Assembly: GCA_947499715.1 (NCBI GenBank)
Contig: CANMPL010000003.1
Span: 1 to 64,000 of the forward strand
From: an uncultured Paracoccaceae bacterium
Lineage (GTDB): Bacteria; Pseudomonadota; Alphaproteobacteria; Rhodobacterales; Rhodobacteraceae
Length of the DNA: 64,000 nt
Direction: 5' to 3'
The translations under genes and the position numbers were made by a program. Each line of letters opens with the position of its first letter. Position 1 is the first letter of the stretch. This document shows positions 8,499-16,983 of the stretch, piece after piece. The notes under the pieces were generated by a model. That model saw only the letters and a list, made by a program, of their open reading frames with translations. It did not search any database and had not been told where the DNA came from.

Positions 8499-8590
8499 GC
8501 TTCTTGCCTATTTTTTGTTGGCAGAGGCGAAACAGAAACTCAGGCAACTCAATTGCCGTAAGTTACTGAAATCGCTGACTGTGAGATCCT

Positions 8591-8609
8591 CTATTTCTTC
8601 AAGAAATAG
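8591..8609. promoter_or_regulatory. Perfect palindrome CTATTTCTT-C-AAGAAATAG
   Basis: It has nine-bp arms around one base. It lies between the stop of the unknown gene (8613) and the alpA-like gene. It is too tight to be a good terminator hairpin, so a protein-binding site is more likely. Confidence 0.4.
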
Positions 8610-8612
8610 CGG

Positions 8613-9524
8613 TCACTCGAGGCTCCAATCCTCTGGTAGCAGCTCGGCCCCCTGTTTTAGATATTTTCTGATCGTGTTTGAGGACAGTTCTAGTCCCAAA
8701 CGGTCAGCTGCACCCTGTATCTCATTCGGGATCTCACTTCTGCGCGCGCTTGGATCCAACCGATAACCATCTATCGCCATCGCCACAATGAGTTTCAGCA
8801 TCGAGTTTTTTTCGCGACCATCCAAGTCCGGGCCACCAGTAACTTCCTCTCTCAACTCCGGTCTAGTCGCATCAACCAATCGCTCCTTGTCGATGATACG
8901 AAGGAACTCAGGGTGGACATCCAAAGAAACTTCTTTGATCCAAGCATGAAGACCTTGATATCGAGGCTTATCTCCAAAATCATAAGGGTCGAACTTACGC
9001 CGGATGATTTCTTTGTGGCGACTCATGTAAGTCTCAACCCTGCCTAGCTCTAGGCTGTTCCCATATTTGTTGTAGGGTTTGATCCTGTCCGCCAAATCAG
9101 CCGATGGCTCCAATCCGACAGACAGCCAAACGATTTCATCGACAGACAGGAACTCAGATCGCCCCCAGTGATCAAAATCGGCGAGTTGGTCTGTACGGAA
9201 CAGCGTCGCCGTGTACCAAGGCTTGAGTCGGTCGAAAGCATTCCGGATTTCGCCTCTGAACCGAGCAACTAGCGCCTTCGCTTCGTCAGATATAGGATAT
9301 CCATCCGGTTGAAAGTGATGGGCCAGCTTTTCAACTGGCAACTCCGCGAGGTCTCTTTTGATTTCCCCAAATATTGTAGATCGAATGGCTTGCAATCGCT
9401 TCATTTCGGCGGTGTATTCTGGCCCCATAGGCAGGACATTCAGTTCTTCCGGCGGCAAGAAAAGCGTGCCGCCGATACGAACAAGAATTTTCATTTTGCG
9501 ATTATTGCTTTCTTCTCGTTCCAT
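8613..9524 (-). CDS. Unknown protein beside border integrase
   Basis: The product is 303 residues from the ATG at 9524, which has AGGAA five bases upstream. The frame is open up to 9593, where a start would overlap the integrase. No signal peptide or membrane segment is visible. The N-terminal half is polar and helical; WGRSEFLSVDEIVWLSVGLEP lies in the middle. The last 60 residues (MLKLIVAMAIDGYRL, then a helix-turn-helix-like LGLELSSNTIRKYLKQG) resemble a DNA-binding tail that I associate with unnamed proteins encoded next to integrases. It is probably co-transcribed with the integrase, 26 bp away. I cannot assign a function. Confidence 0.65.
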   Translation of the reverse strand: MEREESNNRKMKILVRIGGTLFLPPEELNVLPMGPEYTAEMKRLQAIRSTIFGEIKRDLAELPVEKLAHHFQPDGYPISDEAKALVARFRGEIRNAFDRLKPWYTATLFRTDQLADFDHWGRSEFLSVDEIVWLSVGLEPSADLADRIKPYNKYGNSLELGRVETYMSRHKEIIRRKFDPYDFGDKPRYQGLHAWIKEVSLDVHPEFLRIIDKERLVDATRPELREEVTGGPDLDGREKNSMLKLIVAMAIDGYRLDPSARRSEIPNEIQGAADRLGLELSSNTIRKYLKQGAELLPEDWSLE

Positions 9525-9550
9525 GATTTCCTGCGACTCAACATTGCTCC

Positions 9551-10741
9551 TTACGAGCCTGCCGTCAGTTCCATCAGAAAACCAGCCCACCATTCTGCAA
9601 GCTTAACCCGCTCGTCCCAATGCTCACCCCGCGCATAAGCCCGGCGCAACTCATTCTTCTCGACATGCGCCAATGCACGTTCAATTGCATCCGGGTTCCA
9701 CAGACCGCTTTCATTCGCCAGCGTCGAGAACGAGGCACGGAAACCATGGGCCGTCATTTCTTCTCCAGAATACCCCATCCGACGCAAAGCCGCGTTCAAG
9801 GTGTTTTCGGACATGGGCCGGGTCCACGTCCTTAACGAGGGAAACAGGTAAGCGCCATTGTACCCCATCGCCTTAAGGTCATTTAGCAAACGGACCGCCT
9901 GATCCGGCAACGGTACGTTGTGATCGCGGCGCATCTTCATCTTGGCCGCAGGGATCGACCAGATCCGGTCAACCATATCAAACTCTTCCCATTTCGCTTG
10001 GCGAATTTCGCCGGGCCGTTGGGCAAGGATCGCAAGCAACTTCAAAGCAATCCGCGTGACCGCCTGCCCTTCAAACCCGTCAATCTCGCGCATCAACGCG
10101 CCCAGCGCCTTGGGATCAGTAATCGCAGCGCGATGCACGCGAATTGGACGGATCAGCGCGTCGCGCAGTGCATAGGTCGGATCAGTTTCGGCAATGCCAC
10201 TCGCGACAGCAAAGCGAAACACAGAACCGATCCGGGCACGCAAGCGATGTGCTGTTTCATAGTTTCCCTTAACTTCGACCTTGCGCAAGGTCTTCAGCAC
10301 CATGGGTGCGGTGATCTCTGAAATTGGTTTTCGCCCAAAGTCGCGATTGGCGAGTTTCAAATGATACTCTGTCTTAGACAACGTCGCTGCCGATTTACCT
10401 TCTTTGCGCTGCTTGCAGAGGAATGATGTACCAACCTTCTCGAAGGTATGGCCTTTCGCTTCAAGCCGCTGGCGTTTTTGCTCTTGCTTTGCATCGTTTG
10501 GGTCAACGCCATCAGCAAGTAGGGCTTTCGCTTCGTCACGCGCTTGTCGCGCTTTCGCCAAAGTGACCGCTGGATAATCCCCTATCACCAGCAACTTTTC
10601 CTTGCCGTCGATGCGATACTTGAAGCGCCAAGATTTCGCACCGCTCACTTTGATCAGCACGAACAGGCCCTCGAAATCCGCCACCTTGTAGGGCTTTTCG
10701 CGAGATTTGAGGTTTTTCACTTTGATGTCGCTTAGGGGCAC
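9551..10741 (-). CDS. P4-type site-specific integrase (DUF4102 family)
   Basis: From the GTG at 10741 (PLSDIKVKNLKSREKPYKVAD) the product is 396 residues; a TTG at 10783 is possible but would run through the repeat boxes. The N-terminal DUF4102 arm-binding domain (GLFVLIKVSGAKSWRFKYRIDGK, then LGDYP-like VIGDYPAVTLAKAR) is followed by a core-binding domain and a catalytic domain. The catalytic residues are R in QRPGEIRQ, HGFR, H in ALAHVEKN and Tyr in RRAYARG. Such integrases insert into tRNA 3' ends. The gene lies 166 bp from the tRNA-Thr end with CGTACCCCCA boxes between, so it is the likely island integrase. Confidence 0.92.
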   Translation of the reverse strand: MPLSDIKVKNLKSREKPYKVADFEGLFVLIKVSGAKSWRFKYRIDGKEKLLVIGDYPAVTLAKARQARDEAKALLADGVDPNDAKQEQKRQRLEAKGHTFEKVGTSFLCKQRKEGKSAATLSKTEYHLKLANRDFGRKPISEITAPMVLKTLRKVEVKGNYETAHRLRARIGSVFRFAVASGIAETDPTYALRDALIRPIRVHRAAITDPKALGALMREIDGFEGQAVTRIALKLLAILAQRPGEIRQAKWEEFDMVDRIWSIPAAKMKMRRDHNVPLPDQAVRLLNDLKAMGYNGAYLFPSLRTWTRPMSENTLNAALRRMGYSGEEMTAHGFRASFSTLANESGLWNPDAIERALAHVEKNELRRAYARGEHWDERVKLAEWWAGFLMELTAGS

Positions 10742-10743
10742 GG

Positions 10744-10807
10744 TGGGGGTACGCTCATTTTCCGATTCTGATCGTACCCCCAAAAATACCCCTAAAGTGG
10801 GGGTACG
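10744..10807. repeat. Three CGTACCCCCA boxes (putative arm sites, right)
   Basis: Copies lie at 10744-10753 (inverted), 10773-10782 (direct) and 10798-10807 (inverted), with a degenerate copy between. They fill the space between the integrase start and the tRNA and would also place integrase on its own promoter. Confidence 0.55.
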
Positions 10808-10903
10808 CTGCCGGACACCAACAAACGGCGTTGGACAAACGATCTCATGATAAGCCTTATAAACAAGGTAAATCCGGATGTCACTGGATCATTCTGGATG
10901 ATG

Positions 10904-10924
10904 AAATGGTGCCCCCACACGGAC
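10904..10924. repeat. Right attachment core (tRNA-Thr 3' end)
   Basis: This 21-bp segment covers the CCA end, discriminator and 3' acceptor strand of tRNA-Thr. It is repeated at 2611-2630 with one C missing. Confidence 0.65.
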
Positions 10925-10982
10925 TCGAACCGCGGACCTACTGATTACAAATCAGTTGCTCTACCAGCTGAGCTATAGGGGC
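10907..10982 (-). tRNA. tRNA-Thr (anticodon TGT)
   Basis: The 76-nt cloverleaf has an encoded CCA. The 7-bp acceptor stem is GCCCCTA with TGGGGGC (one G-T pair). It has a D-arm AGCTCAGCTGGTAGAGC, an anticodon stem ACTGA/TCAGT with loop TTTGTAA, and a T-loop TTCGAGT. Anticodon TGT reads Thr ACA and other ACN codons. The 3' end is the target of the island at lower coordinates; the gene itself remains intact. Confidence 0.96.
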
Positions 10983-11024
10983 ACTGCGCGCGTCTTTAGC
11001 GTCGATTCTCACCGCTGACAAGCC

Positions 11025-12668
11025 TTACCGGTTTGCATGCGCTAACAAAGCGACTGCCGCGAGCCCGACGACCGAAATGACGAGTGCGGCAGGTGCTGCC
11101 TCTGCGATGTTTTCAAGCGAAGCTTTGGCGTGGACACGTGTTGCAAGCGTGTCCTCGTGAAACAGCATCAAGGTCGCGGGTAGCTCTTTTACGGCATCCA
11201 CAAAGACCAACAGAAGTGCCGATCCGACGGAGGCTTTGACCATTGGCAAATGCACTGCGCGCAAGGTCCCTCCAGCCGTCCGGCCCAGCGATCTTGCGGC
11301 CATGGGCAAACTGGGCGACACCCGGCCCAAAGCCGCATCAGCCGTGCCTTGCGCGATGGCAAAAAACCGAACAACGTATGCGATCACCAAAACACCGGCG
11401 CTTCCTGTCAGCAGAAGGCCCGGATCATCCCCCGTCAGTGCCAGGATCGCATCGGCTAACCGGTTATCAACCCATACCAACGGAACCAAGACACCAAGCG
11501 CCAAGACCGCGCCCGGAACGGCATAGCCGAGTGCCGTCACAGGCATCAGCAAAGCTGGCAAGCGTTGACGCGAAAGCCGCACCCCATAGACCATAAAGAC
11601 CCCGCCCATCACCGTAATCACGGCCGCCGTTCCGCAGACCGTCAAAGTCCAGAACACCGCCTCAATCAACCCCGGCGCTGCCCATTCACCTGCATCAAAG
11701 GCATGGCTGACAATCACCAGCACCGGCAGCAGGAACCCAAGCAAAACAGGCGTCGCACATATGGCGGTTGCGGCCCAGCTGCGCCAGCCTGTCAATGGCG
11801 TCGCCGCAACCGGACGCTGATGCCGCGCTCCGGCAGCAAAACGGCTCTTGCGGCGGCTGATTTTTTCAAGCGTCACGAGAATCACAATCAGCGAAAGCAC
11901 GACGCAGGCGATCTGCGCGGCCCCGCCAAGGTTGCCGCCCTGCCGCCAGACAGAGAATATCCCTGTGGTCAGCGTCTGCACCGCAAAGAAATCGACCGTG
12001 CCAAAATCGTTCACGGTTTCCATCATCACAACAGCCACGCCAGCCACGATAGCGGGGCGGGCAAGCGGCAGACCGACGCGCCAAAATCGCGCAAAGGGCC
12101 CTGCCCCAAGCGCCCGCGCAACTTCATAACCTGCGCCGGATTGTTCTCGGAACGCGGCGCGTGCCAGAATGTAGACATAAGGAAACAACGCAAGGCTCAT
12201 CACAAAGGTCGCTGCACCGCGGGTCCGGATCTGCGGGAACCAATATTCGCGCGCATCAACCCAGCCAAAGGTGTCGCGCAACAGTGTTTGCACAGGCCCC
12301 GCGTATTCCAGGAAATCGACAAGCGCATAGGCGCCCACATATGATGGGATCGCCAGTGGCGTCAGCAACGCCCATTGCAGCCAACGGCGTCCGGGAAAAG
12401 TATACATGACCACCAGCCATGCCGTGCAGGTCCCGATCACAGCCGTTGCCAAACCAACACCACCCATCAAGATGCCGGTATTGCGCAAATATCGCGGCAG
12501 CGTGGTGCTGCGCAAATGGGGCCAGATATTCTCGGTCGGGGTCAGGGCAAACCAGATCACGGCAACAATTGGCAACAGCACAACGACGGCAATCGCGGCG
12601 GCCCCGACAGACCAAGGGCTTGGCCAGCGCCAGCCTTTCGATAATGGTTGAGCGATTTGATCAGGCAT
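11025..12668 (-). CDS. Iron(III) ABC transporter permease, FbpB-like
   Basis: The product is 547 residues and about 12 membrane spans in two homologous halves, each with a binding-protein-dependent permease domain. The cytoplasmic EAA loops that dock to the ATPase are visible as EVARALGAGPFARFWRVGLP and MAARSLGRTAGGTLRAVHLP. A fused double permease of this size is typical of FbpB/AfuB/SfuB ferric iron importers in the inner membrane. No binding protein or ATPase gene is next to it, so those partners must lie elsewhere. The stop lies 43 bp upstream of tRNA-Thr on the same strand. Confidence 0.85.
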   Translation of the reverse strand: MPDQIAQPLSKGWRWPSPWSVGAAAIAVVVLLPIVAVIWFALTPTENIWPHLRSTTLPRYLRNTGILMGGVGLATAVIGTCTAWLVVMYTFPGRRWLQWALLTPLAIPSYVGAYALVDFLEYAGPVQTLLRDTFGWVDAREYWFPQIRTRGAATFVMSLALFPYVYILARAAFREQSGAGYEVARALGAGPFARFWRVGLPLARPAIVAGVAVVMMETVNDFGTVDFFAVQTLTTGIFSVWRQGGNLGGAAQIACVVLSLIVILVTLEKISRRKSRFAAGARHQRPVAATPLTGWRSWAATAICATPVLLGFLLPVLVIVSHAFDAGEWAAPGLIEAVFWTLTVCGTAAVITVMGGVFMVYGVRLSRQRLPALLMPVTALGYAVPGAVLALGVLVPLVWVDNRLADAILALTGDDPGLLLTGSAGVLVIAYVVRFFAIAQGTADAALGRVSPSLPMAARSLGRTAGGTLRAVHLPMVKASVGSALLLVFVDAVKELPATLMLFHEDTLATRVHAKASLENIAEAAPAALVISVVGLAAVALLAHANR

Positions 12669-12751
12669 CGTGGCCTCGCCCTAGCCGAAACCGTTTCCCC
12701 TGTCCAGATTTGCCGCTAATGTGACAACAACAAGAACAGAAAGCCGCAGGC

Positions 12752-13627
12752 ATGCAGATCGCTTACCACATTGGTGCAAATCACACGGACGAAGATCGAC
12801 TGCTCAAATCGATCCTCAAGAATGGCCACGTCATGGCCGAACACGGCATCAAGGCCCCCGGCCCCGGCAAATATCGTGCGTTGATCCGTGAAACGATCCA
12901 GGCCCTCAATGGTGCAAACCCAGAACCGGATGCAAGACAGGTCTTGCTGGACGCCATCGTTGATGGGGCTGACGCCCAGCGCCTTGTGATGAGCAATGAA
13001 AACTTCATCTGCATCGCCAACCGCATCTTCGATCACGGCATATTCTACGAGCAAGTCGCCTTTAAGATCCGTGGGCTTTGCGCGCTTTTTCCGCAGGATG
13101 AGATTGAGATTTTCCTTGGCCTGCGCGATCCTGCCACCTTCTTGCCAGCCACTTTCAAAGGCGCCAAAGCCGCAACATTTGATGCCTTCCTGCAAGGCAC
13201 GCCACTTGGCGATATCCGCTGGTCCGACGTTGTGCATCGCATCACCAAAGCAGCGCCCGAGGCCAAGCTGACGGTTTGGTGCAACGAGGATACGCCGCTC
13301 ATCTGGGGTGATCTGGTGCGCCGCATCGCAGGCCTGCCTTCCGACACCACCATCGATGGTGCCTACGACCTTTTGGCGACGATCATGTCCTCGGATGGGA
13401 TGAACCGCTTTTCCACCTATATCCACAAACACCCCCCAAAGACCGCCGAACAAGAACGCAAAATCGTCATGGCATTCTTGGACAAATTTGCGCTGGAGGA
13501 TGAGATTGAAGAGGTGATCGACATCCCCGACCTCAACGGCCCCATCGTGCAGGCCTTGTCGAACGCCTATGACGAAGACGTGGCAACCATTGCGGCCATG
13601 CCGGATGTGACCTTCGTCACCCCATGA
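12752..13627 (+). CDS. Conserved hypothetical protein (291 aa)
   Basis: It begins MQIAYHIGANHTDEDRLLKSILKN and is soluble with no signal peptide or membrane span. Features such as HGIKAPGPGKYRALIRET and NRIFDHGIFYEQV give the look of an enzyme or a cytoplasmic protein conserved in Roseobacter relatives, and the opening recalls nucleotide or sulfo-group transfer proteins, but I see no decisive motif. The stop overlaps the ATG of the following unknown gene by 4 nt (ATGA), so the two form an operon and probably act together. Confidence 0.75.
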   Translation: MQIAYHIGANHTDEDRLLKSILKNGHVMAEHGIKAPGPGKYRALIRETIQALNGANPEPDARQVLLDAIVDGADAQRLVMSNENFICIANRIFDHGIFYEQVAFKIRGLCALFPQDEIEIFLGLRDPATFLPATFKGAKAATFDAFLQGTPLGDIRWSDVVHRITKAAPEAKLTVWCNEDTPLIWGDLVRRIAGLPSDTTIDGAYDLLATIMSSDGMNRFSTYIHKHPPKTAEQERKIVMAFLDKFALEDEIEEVIDIPDLNGPIVQALSNAYDEDVATIAAMPDVTFVTP

Positions 13628-14688
13628 GCTACGATTTCGACGCTTACGTCGCCGTCCCCGTGCCGGCTGCATTCCTGCGAAAATCCGGAGAGGGCTGGCA
13701 GCTCAACGTCTATGACGCAACCCCAGTCCAGCCCGAGGATCTTGCCCAAAACATCCGCGATGTGATTGGCGATCGCCGCCTACTGATCCAACTCCACCTC
13801 GAAGGCGACGAATGGCCCGGAGCCCAAGAGGTCTGGGAACGCAGCTTATTCGCACTGATCGAACACGATGATGCGGTGATTATCGACCTGCAAACCGACA
13901 CCGTCATGTCGGCCCAAGGCAGCACCCAGCTCGTCGCAGCTCCGCCGCCGAAACCACGCGCCGCACCGCTGACGATGGCCTTTTATCGCGACCCGACCTT
14001 GCCCTTTGGCCGCGCCGAACGGATTGCCCTTCTCGACGCCATGGAACGCGCCACACCCAAGGCGCTGCCACGCCGCTACGGCTGTTGGGAGCCGATGCCA
14101 CATACCTATGCCGAGACCGGGCGCGACCATTTCCTTGAACTATGGGAGGCCGAAGACGACATTTTCTGGCGCAGCACTGCCCCCTTTGGCTGGGGCTTTC
14201 AAGGGCTTGGCGTGGTGAACGAACCGGCAGACGCCTATAACGCCATGGGCGGTTTCCGCTGCGCCCGGCTGGAACTGGAAATATCCGCAACCGTGCTCAA
14301 ATCGCCAAAACGCAAACACGAAATGCTCACGCTTTTCAAAGAGATCAGCCAGACACTTGATGTATTCTATGCCGAACTTGTGTCGGGTGAAACTTCAACC
14401 CGCGCTTGGTTCTGGCGCGGCATTCCGATCAAAAAGACACTTCTGTCTGCCATCGGCGCGCCCTACGTAGACCTCTGGCCCACCTATATCAGCGACCCCG
14501 ACACGCAACGCGCAGAAACCCTGTATTTCCGCGATGGGCTGACGCAATCCGCCGCTTGGCTATCACCACCAGATGACCTTAAGGCACCGGCGCTGCCGCT
14601 CAAAAACCCGCTGCATTCAAAACCGCCGCTGGCATCCGTTTTTCCCTTCGCGGTGCCGCGCAGGCCGGAACACTCAAGCCGCCGTTAG
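13624..14688 (+). CDS. Hypothetical protein (354 aa), coupled to upstream gene
   Basis: This is a cytoplasmic protein with many tryptophans (for example WFWRGIP, FWRSTAPFGWGF) and a low-complexity, proline- and arginine-rich C-terminus. The N-terminal 100 residues are acidic (YDFDAYVAVPVP, LEGDEWPGAQEVW). No known domain is recognisable. Translation is coupled to the preceding unknown gene through ATGA. It faces gapR with only 2 bp between the two stops. Confidence 0.7.
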   Translation: MSYDFDAYVAVPVPAAFLRKSGEGWQLNVYDATPVQPEDLAQNIRDVIGDRRLLIQLHLEGDEWPGAQEVWERSLFALIEHDDAVIIDLQTDTVMSAQGSTQLVAAPPPKPRAAPLTMAFYRDPTLPFGRAERIALLDAMERATPKALPRRYGCWEPMPHTYAETGRDHFLELWEAEDDIFWRSTAPFGWGFQGLGVVNEPADAYNAMGGFRCARLELEISATVLKSPKRKHEMLTLFKEISQTLDVFYAELVSGETSTRAWFWRGIPIKKTLLSAIGAPYVDLWPTYISDPDTQRAETLYFRDGLTQSAAWLSPPDDLKAPALPLKNPLHSKPPLASVFPFAVPRRPEHSSRR

Positions 14689-14690
14689 GG

Positions 14691-14960
14691 CTACATGCCC
14701 AGCGCGGACTTATACATGTCCAACACGGCCTCTTCCTCGGCCAGATCATTGGCATCACGCTTACGAATAGCGATGACCTTGCGCATGACCTTGGTGTCGT
14801 AGCCCCGGCCCTTGGCCTCTGCCATGACTTCTTTTTGGGCGTCCGCGATATCCTTTTTCTCAGCTTCCAAACGCTCGAACCGCTCAATGAACTGGCGCAA
14901 TTCCTGCCCGGCTACGGACGTCACGGTATCACTGCCTGCGTTTGCGGATGTATCGGTCAT
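14691..14960 (-). CDS. gapR: GapR-like nucleoid protein (DUF2312)
   Basis: The product is 89 residues from the ATG at 14960, the same length as Caulobacter GapR. The core reads [19 protein letters not shown], then [19 protein letters not shown], then [14 protein letters not shown], the standard DUF2312 pattern: a helical dimer or tetramer whose basic inner face clamps overtwisted DNA. In Caulobacter it helps topoisomerases ahead of replication and transcription. CTCC on the plus strand (GGAG on the coding strand) lies upstream of the start. The open frame extends to 15056, but family length favours 14960. Confidence 0.9.
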   Translation of the reverse strand: MTDTSANAGSDTVTSVAGQELRQFIERFERLEAEKKDIADAQKEVMAEAKGRGYDTKVMRKVIAIRKRDANDLAEEEAVLDMYKSALGM

Positions 14961-15068
14961 GCTTTGCTCTCCTGTCTGGGCCGAACCATTCCCTAGCTTG
15001 GCTGTGAAGGTCTTGCAAGCCGCCCGGTTGCGCGATAGCGACATGGCGTCAAACAAGGGAAAACGCTT

Positions 15069-15284
15069 ATGGAATGGCTGGTTTGGATGGGTGCTGCAGT
15101 GTCAATCCTGGGGCTTTTGGGTATTGGCCTCAGCGTTGTGCAAGTCATACGCGCCCGTCGCTCTGGACTTGATGATGATGCCCTGCGCGCGCGGTTGAAC
15201 AAGGTGCTCCCGCTGAACCTTGGCGCCCTGTTTTTATCTGTGATCGGTCTGATGATGGTCGTCGTCGGCGTTTTGCTGGCCTAA
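15069..15284 (+). CDS. Small two-span membrane protein
   Basis: The product is 71 residues with two hydrophobic helices (about 5-27 and 48-70) flanking a charged loop [18 protein letters not shown]. The loop carries the positive charges, suggesting both termini face the periplasm. I recognise no family; it looks like a conserved small inner-membrane protein. Its end overlaps the end of the convergent bigR-like gene by 4 nt. Confidence 0.7.
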   Translation: MEWLVWMGAAVSILGLLGIGLSVVQVIRARRSGLDDDALRARLNKVLPLNLGALFLSVIGLMMVVVGVLLA

Positions 15285-15595
15285 TCAACCGCGCAGAATA
15301 CCTCGTATAGCCGCTCAAGGACCGGGCGCACGCGCGGATCGCTCAGCTTATAGCGCACACTGCGCCCCTCTTTGTCGCAACTAACCAGTCCCTCTGCCCG
15401 CAACCGGAGCAATTGACCCGACACATAGGACTGACTGGCGCCAAGCAGTTCCACCAATTCCCCGACGGTCCTGTCTTCGGGTACCAATGCACATAGCAAA
15501 CGCAGGCGCGCCGGGTTTGCCAAGACCTTCAACATATTGGCCGCTTCATCGGCGGCAACGTCCATCGGATCAACTTTTACGACTTTTTGTTCCAT
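15281..15595 (-). CDS. bigR: BigR/SqrR-type persulfide-sensing repressor (ArsR family)
   Basis: The product is a 104-residue ArsR-type winged helix (NPARLRLLCAL, recognition helix QSYVSGQLLRLRAEG, wing DKEGRSVRYKL). Cysteines lie at 35, 73 and 101. The 66-residue spacing of C35 and C101 equals that of the sensing pair C41/C107 of SqrR, which form a polysulfide bridge and release DNA under sulfide stress; metal-binding ArsR motifs are absent. It is divergent from the persulfide dioxygenase gene 90 bp away, with a palindrome between. I infer that it represses that operon and itself. Confidence 0.88.
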   Translation of the reverse strand: MEQKVVKVDPMDVAADEAANMLKVLANPARLRLLCALVPEDRTVGELVELLGASQSYVSGQLLRLRAEGLVSCDKEGRSVRYKLSDPRVRPVLERLYEVFCAVD

Positions 15596-15618
15596 GATTT
15601 CAAACTATCAGCACCGGC

Positions 15619-15644
15619 AACATATTTCAATATTGCAATGTTTT
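15619..15644. promoter_or_regulatory. Putative BigR-type operator
   Basis: An imperfect AT-rich palindrome is centred on the perfect CAATATTG (15628-15635); 10 of 13 positions on each side pair. It lies between the divergent bigR-like and dioxygenase starts, where a shared repressor site is expected. Confidence 0.55.
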
Positions 15645-15684
15645 TCATTTCCCCTATCTTGGGTTCATCAAAAGGAGAAAGCCA

Positions 15685-16548
15685 ATGACACCTCACGTCA
15701 CCGCATTCTTTGACAACGCCACCAACACCGTATCCTACGTTGTCGTCGAACCAAATGGCACGCAATGCGCCATTATCGACAGCGTGCTCGACTATGATCA
15801 AGCCGCTGGCCGGACAGACACCGCCTCTGCCGATCAAATCATCGCCCACGTACGAGAGCACGGGCTTTCGGTGGCTTGGATCCTCGAAAGTCATGTCCAC
15901 GCAGATCACCTTTCTGCCGCGCCCTACCTGCAAGAGGCTTTGGGAGGCAAAATTGGCATCGGCGACCAGATCACCGTGATTCAGGATACCTTTGGCAAGA
16001 TCTTTAACGAAGGCACGCAATTCCAACGTGACGGCTCTCAGTTTGACGGTTTGTTCAAAGACGGTGACAGCCTTCACATCGGCCAAATGCGCTGCGACGT
16101 GATGCATACGCCCGGCCATACGCCGGCCTGCCTGACTTACGTGATCGGGGATGCTGCCTTTGTTGGCGACACCCTCTTTATGCCTGACTTCGGCACCGCG
16201 CGCTGCGACTTTCCGGGTGGCTCGGCTGATGACCTCTATAACTCGATCCAGCGGATCCTATCTTTGCCGGATGAAACCCGTATCTTTGTCGGTCATGACT
16301 ACAAGGCGCCGGGCCGTGACGAATTCGCGTGGGAAACCACCGTGGGCGAACAAAAGGCGCTGAACATACATGTGGGCTCTGGCAAACCATTGGAGGACTT
16401 CGTTGCGATGCGCACTGCGCGCGACGCCAAACTCGGGATGCCGCGGCTGATCCTGCCAAGCCTGCAAACCAACATGCGCGCAGGCCACCTGCCCGAACCG
16501 GATGACAACGGCACGCGCTACTTCAAAGTGCCGATCAACACGCTCTAA
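15685..16548 (+). CDS. Persulfide dioxygenase-like metallo-beta-lactamase (Blh/ETHE1 type)
   Basis: The product is a 287-residue metallo-beta-lactamase fold. Metal ligands are visible as H70-V-H72-A-D74-H75 (ESHVHADHL), His in HTPGHTPACL, Asp in VGDTLF and His in VGHDYK. Proteins of this group oxidise glutathione persulfide to sulfite and glutathione with one mononuclear iron, or act as the Blh sulfide-response hydrolase. AAAGGAG precedes the start. It is the first gene of the sulfide-response operon, followed by two YeeE/YedE genes and a DUF442 gene. In some bacteria the DUF442 domain is fused to this enzyme; here it is separate. Confidence 0.88.
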   Translation: MTPHVTAFFDNATNTVSYVVVEPNGTQCAIIDSVLDYDQAAGRTDTASADQIIAHVREHGLSVAWILESHVHADHLSAAPYLQEALGGKIGIGDQITVIQDTFGKIFNEGTQFQRDGSQFDGLFKDGDSLHIGQMRCDVMHTPGHTPACLTYVIGDAAFVGDTLFMPDFGTARCDFPGGSADDLYNSIQRILSLPDETRIFVGHDYKAPGRDEFAWETTVGEQKALNIHVGSGKPLEDFVAMRTARDAKLGMPRLILPSLQTNMRAGHLPEPDDNGTRYFKVPINTL

Positions 16549-16557
16549 GGACAAAAT

Positions 16558-16983
16558 ATGCAAACTGACTGGATTTGGGGCCTCTTTGGTGGGGGCCTGA
16601 TCGGAACTGCTGCGGCCATCTTTCTGCTTGTGAATGGGCGGATTATGGGGGCTTCTGGCATCATTGGCGGGCTGGTAGATGGCACTGGCCGGAACACGGC
16701 CCAAGAGCGTATCGCGCTGTTGGCGGGGCTGTTCTTGGTCCCTGCGGCCCTTGCGGCCTTGATGGGCGGGGCCGAAACGCATCTTACGCCAAGCATTTTG
16801 GTCATCGTGGCCGGTGGGCTGCTTGTGGGTATCGGCACCCGCATCGCAAATGGCTGCACCTCCGGTCACGGCGTCTGTGGTATTAGCCGCATGTCGCTGC
16901 GGGGCATCGTGGCCACCGTCTTCTATATCGGCGCGGGCGCGGTCACGGTTGTGGTCTTCAAGCACATGTTAGGGGTCATCTGA
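16558..16983 (+). CDS. YeeE/YedE-family sulfur transporter subunit 1
   Basis: The product is 141 residues with four to five hydrophobic segments and the Sulf_transp signature GTRIANGCTSGHGVCGISRMS, whose cysteines are thought to relay sulfur species. Half-size proteins of this kind act in pairs, and the next gene is the partner. Its TGA overlaps the ATG of the partner (TGATG), indicating tight coupling. It lies in the inner membrane, moving a sulfur compound in the BigR-type regulon; the exact substrate is unknown. Confidence 0.85.
   Translation: MQTDWIWGLFGGGLIGTAAAIFLLVNGRIMGASGIIGGLVDGTGRNTAQERIALLAGLFLVPAALAALMGGAETHLTPSILVIVAGGLLVGIGTRIANGCTSGHGVCGISRMSLRGIVATVFYIGAGAVTVVVFKHMLGVI

Noticed and set aside
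12716-13672. 318-codon minus-strand frame opposite the 12752 gene
   Set aside because: It is a shadow frame. The plus-strand gene is coupled by ATGA to the next one and has better protein character.
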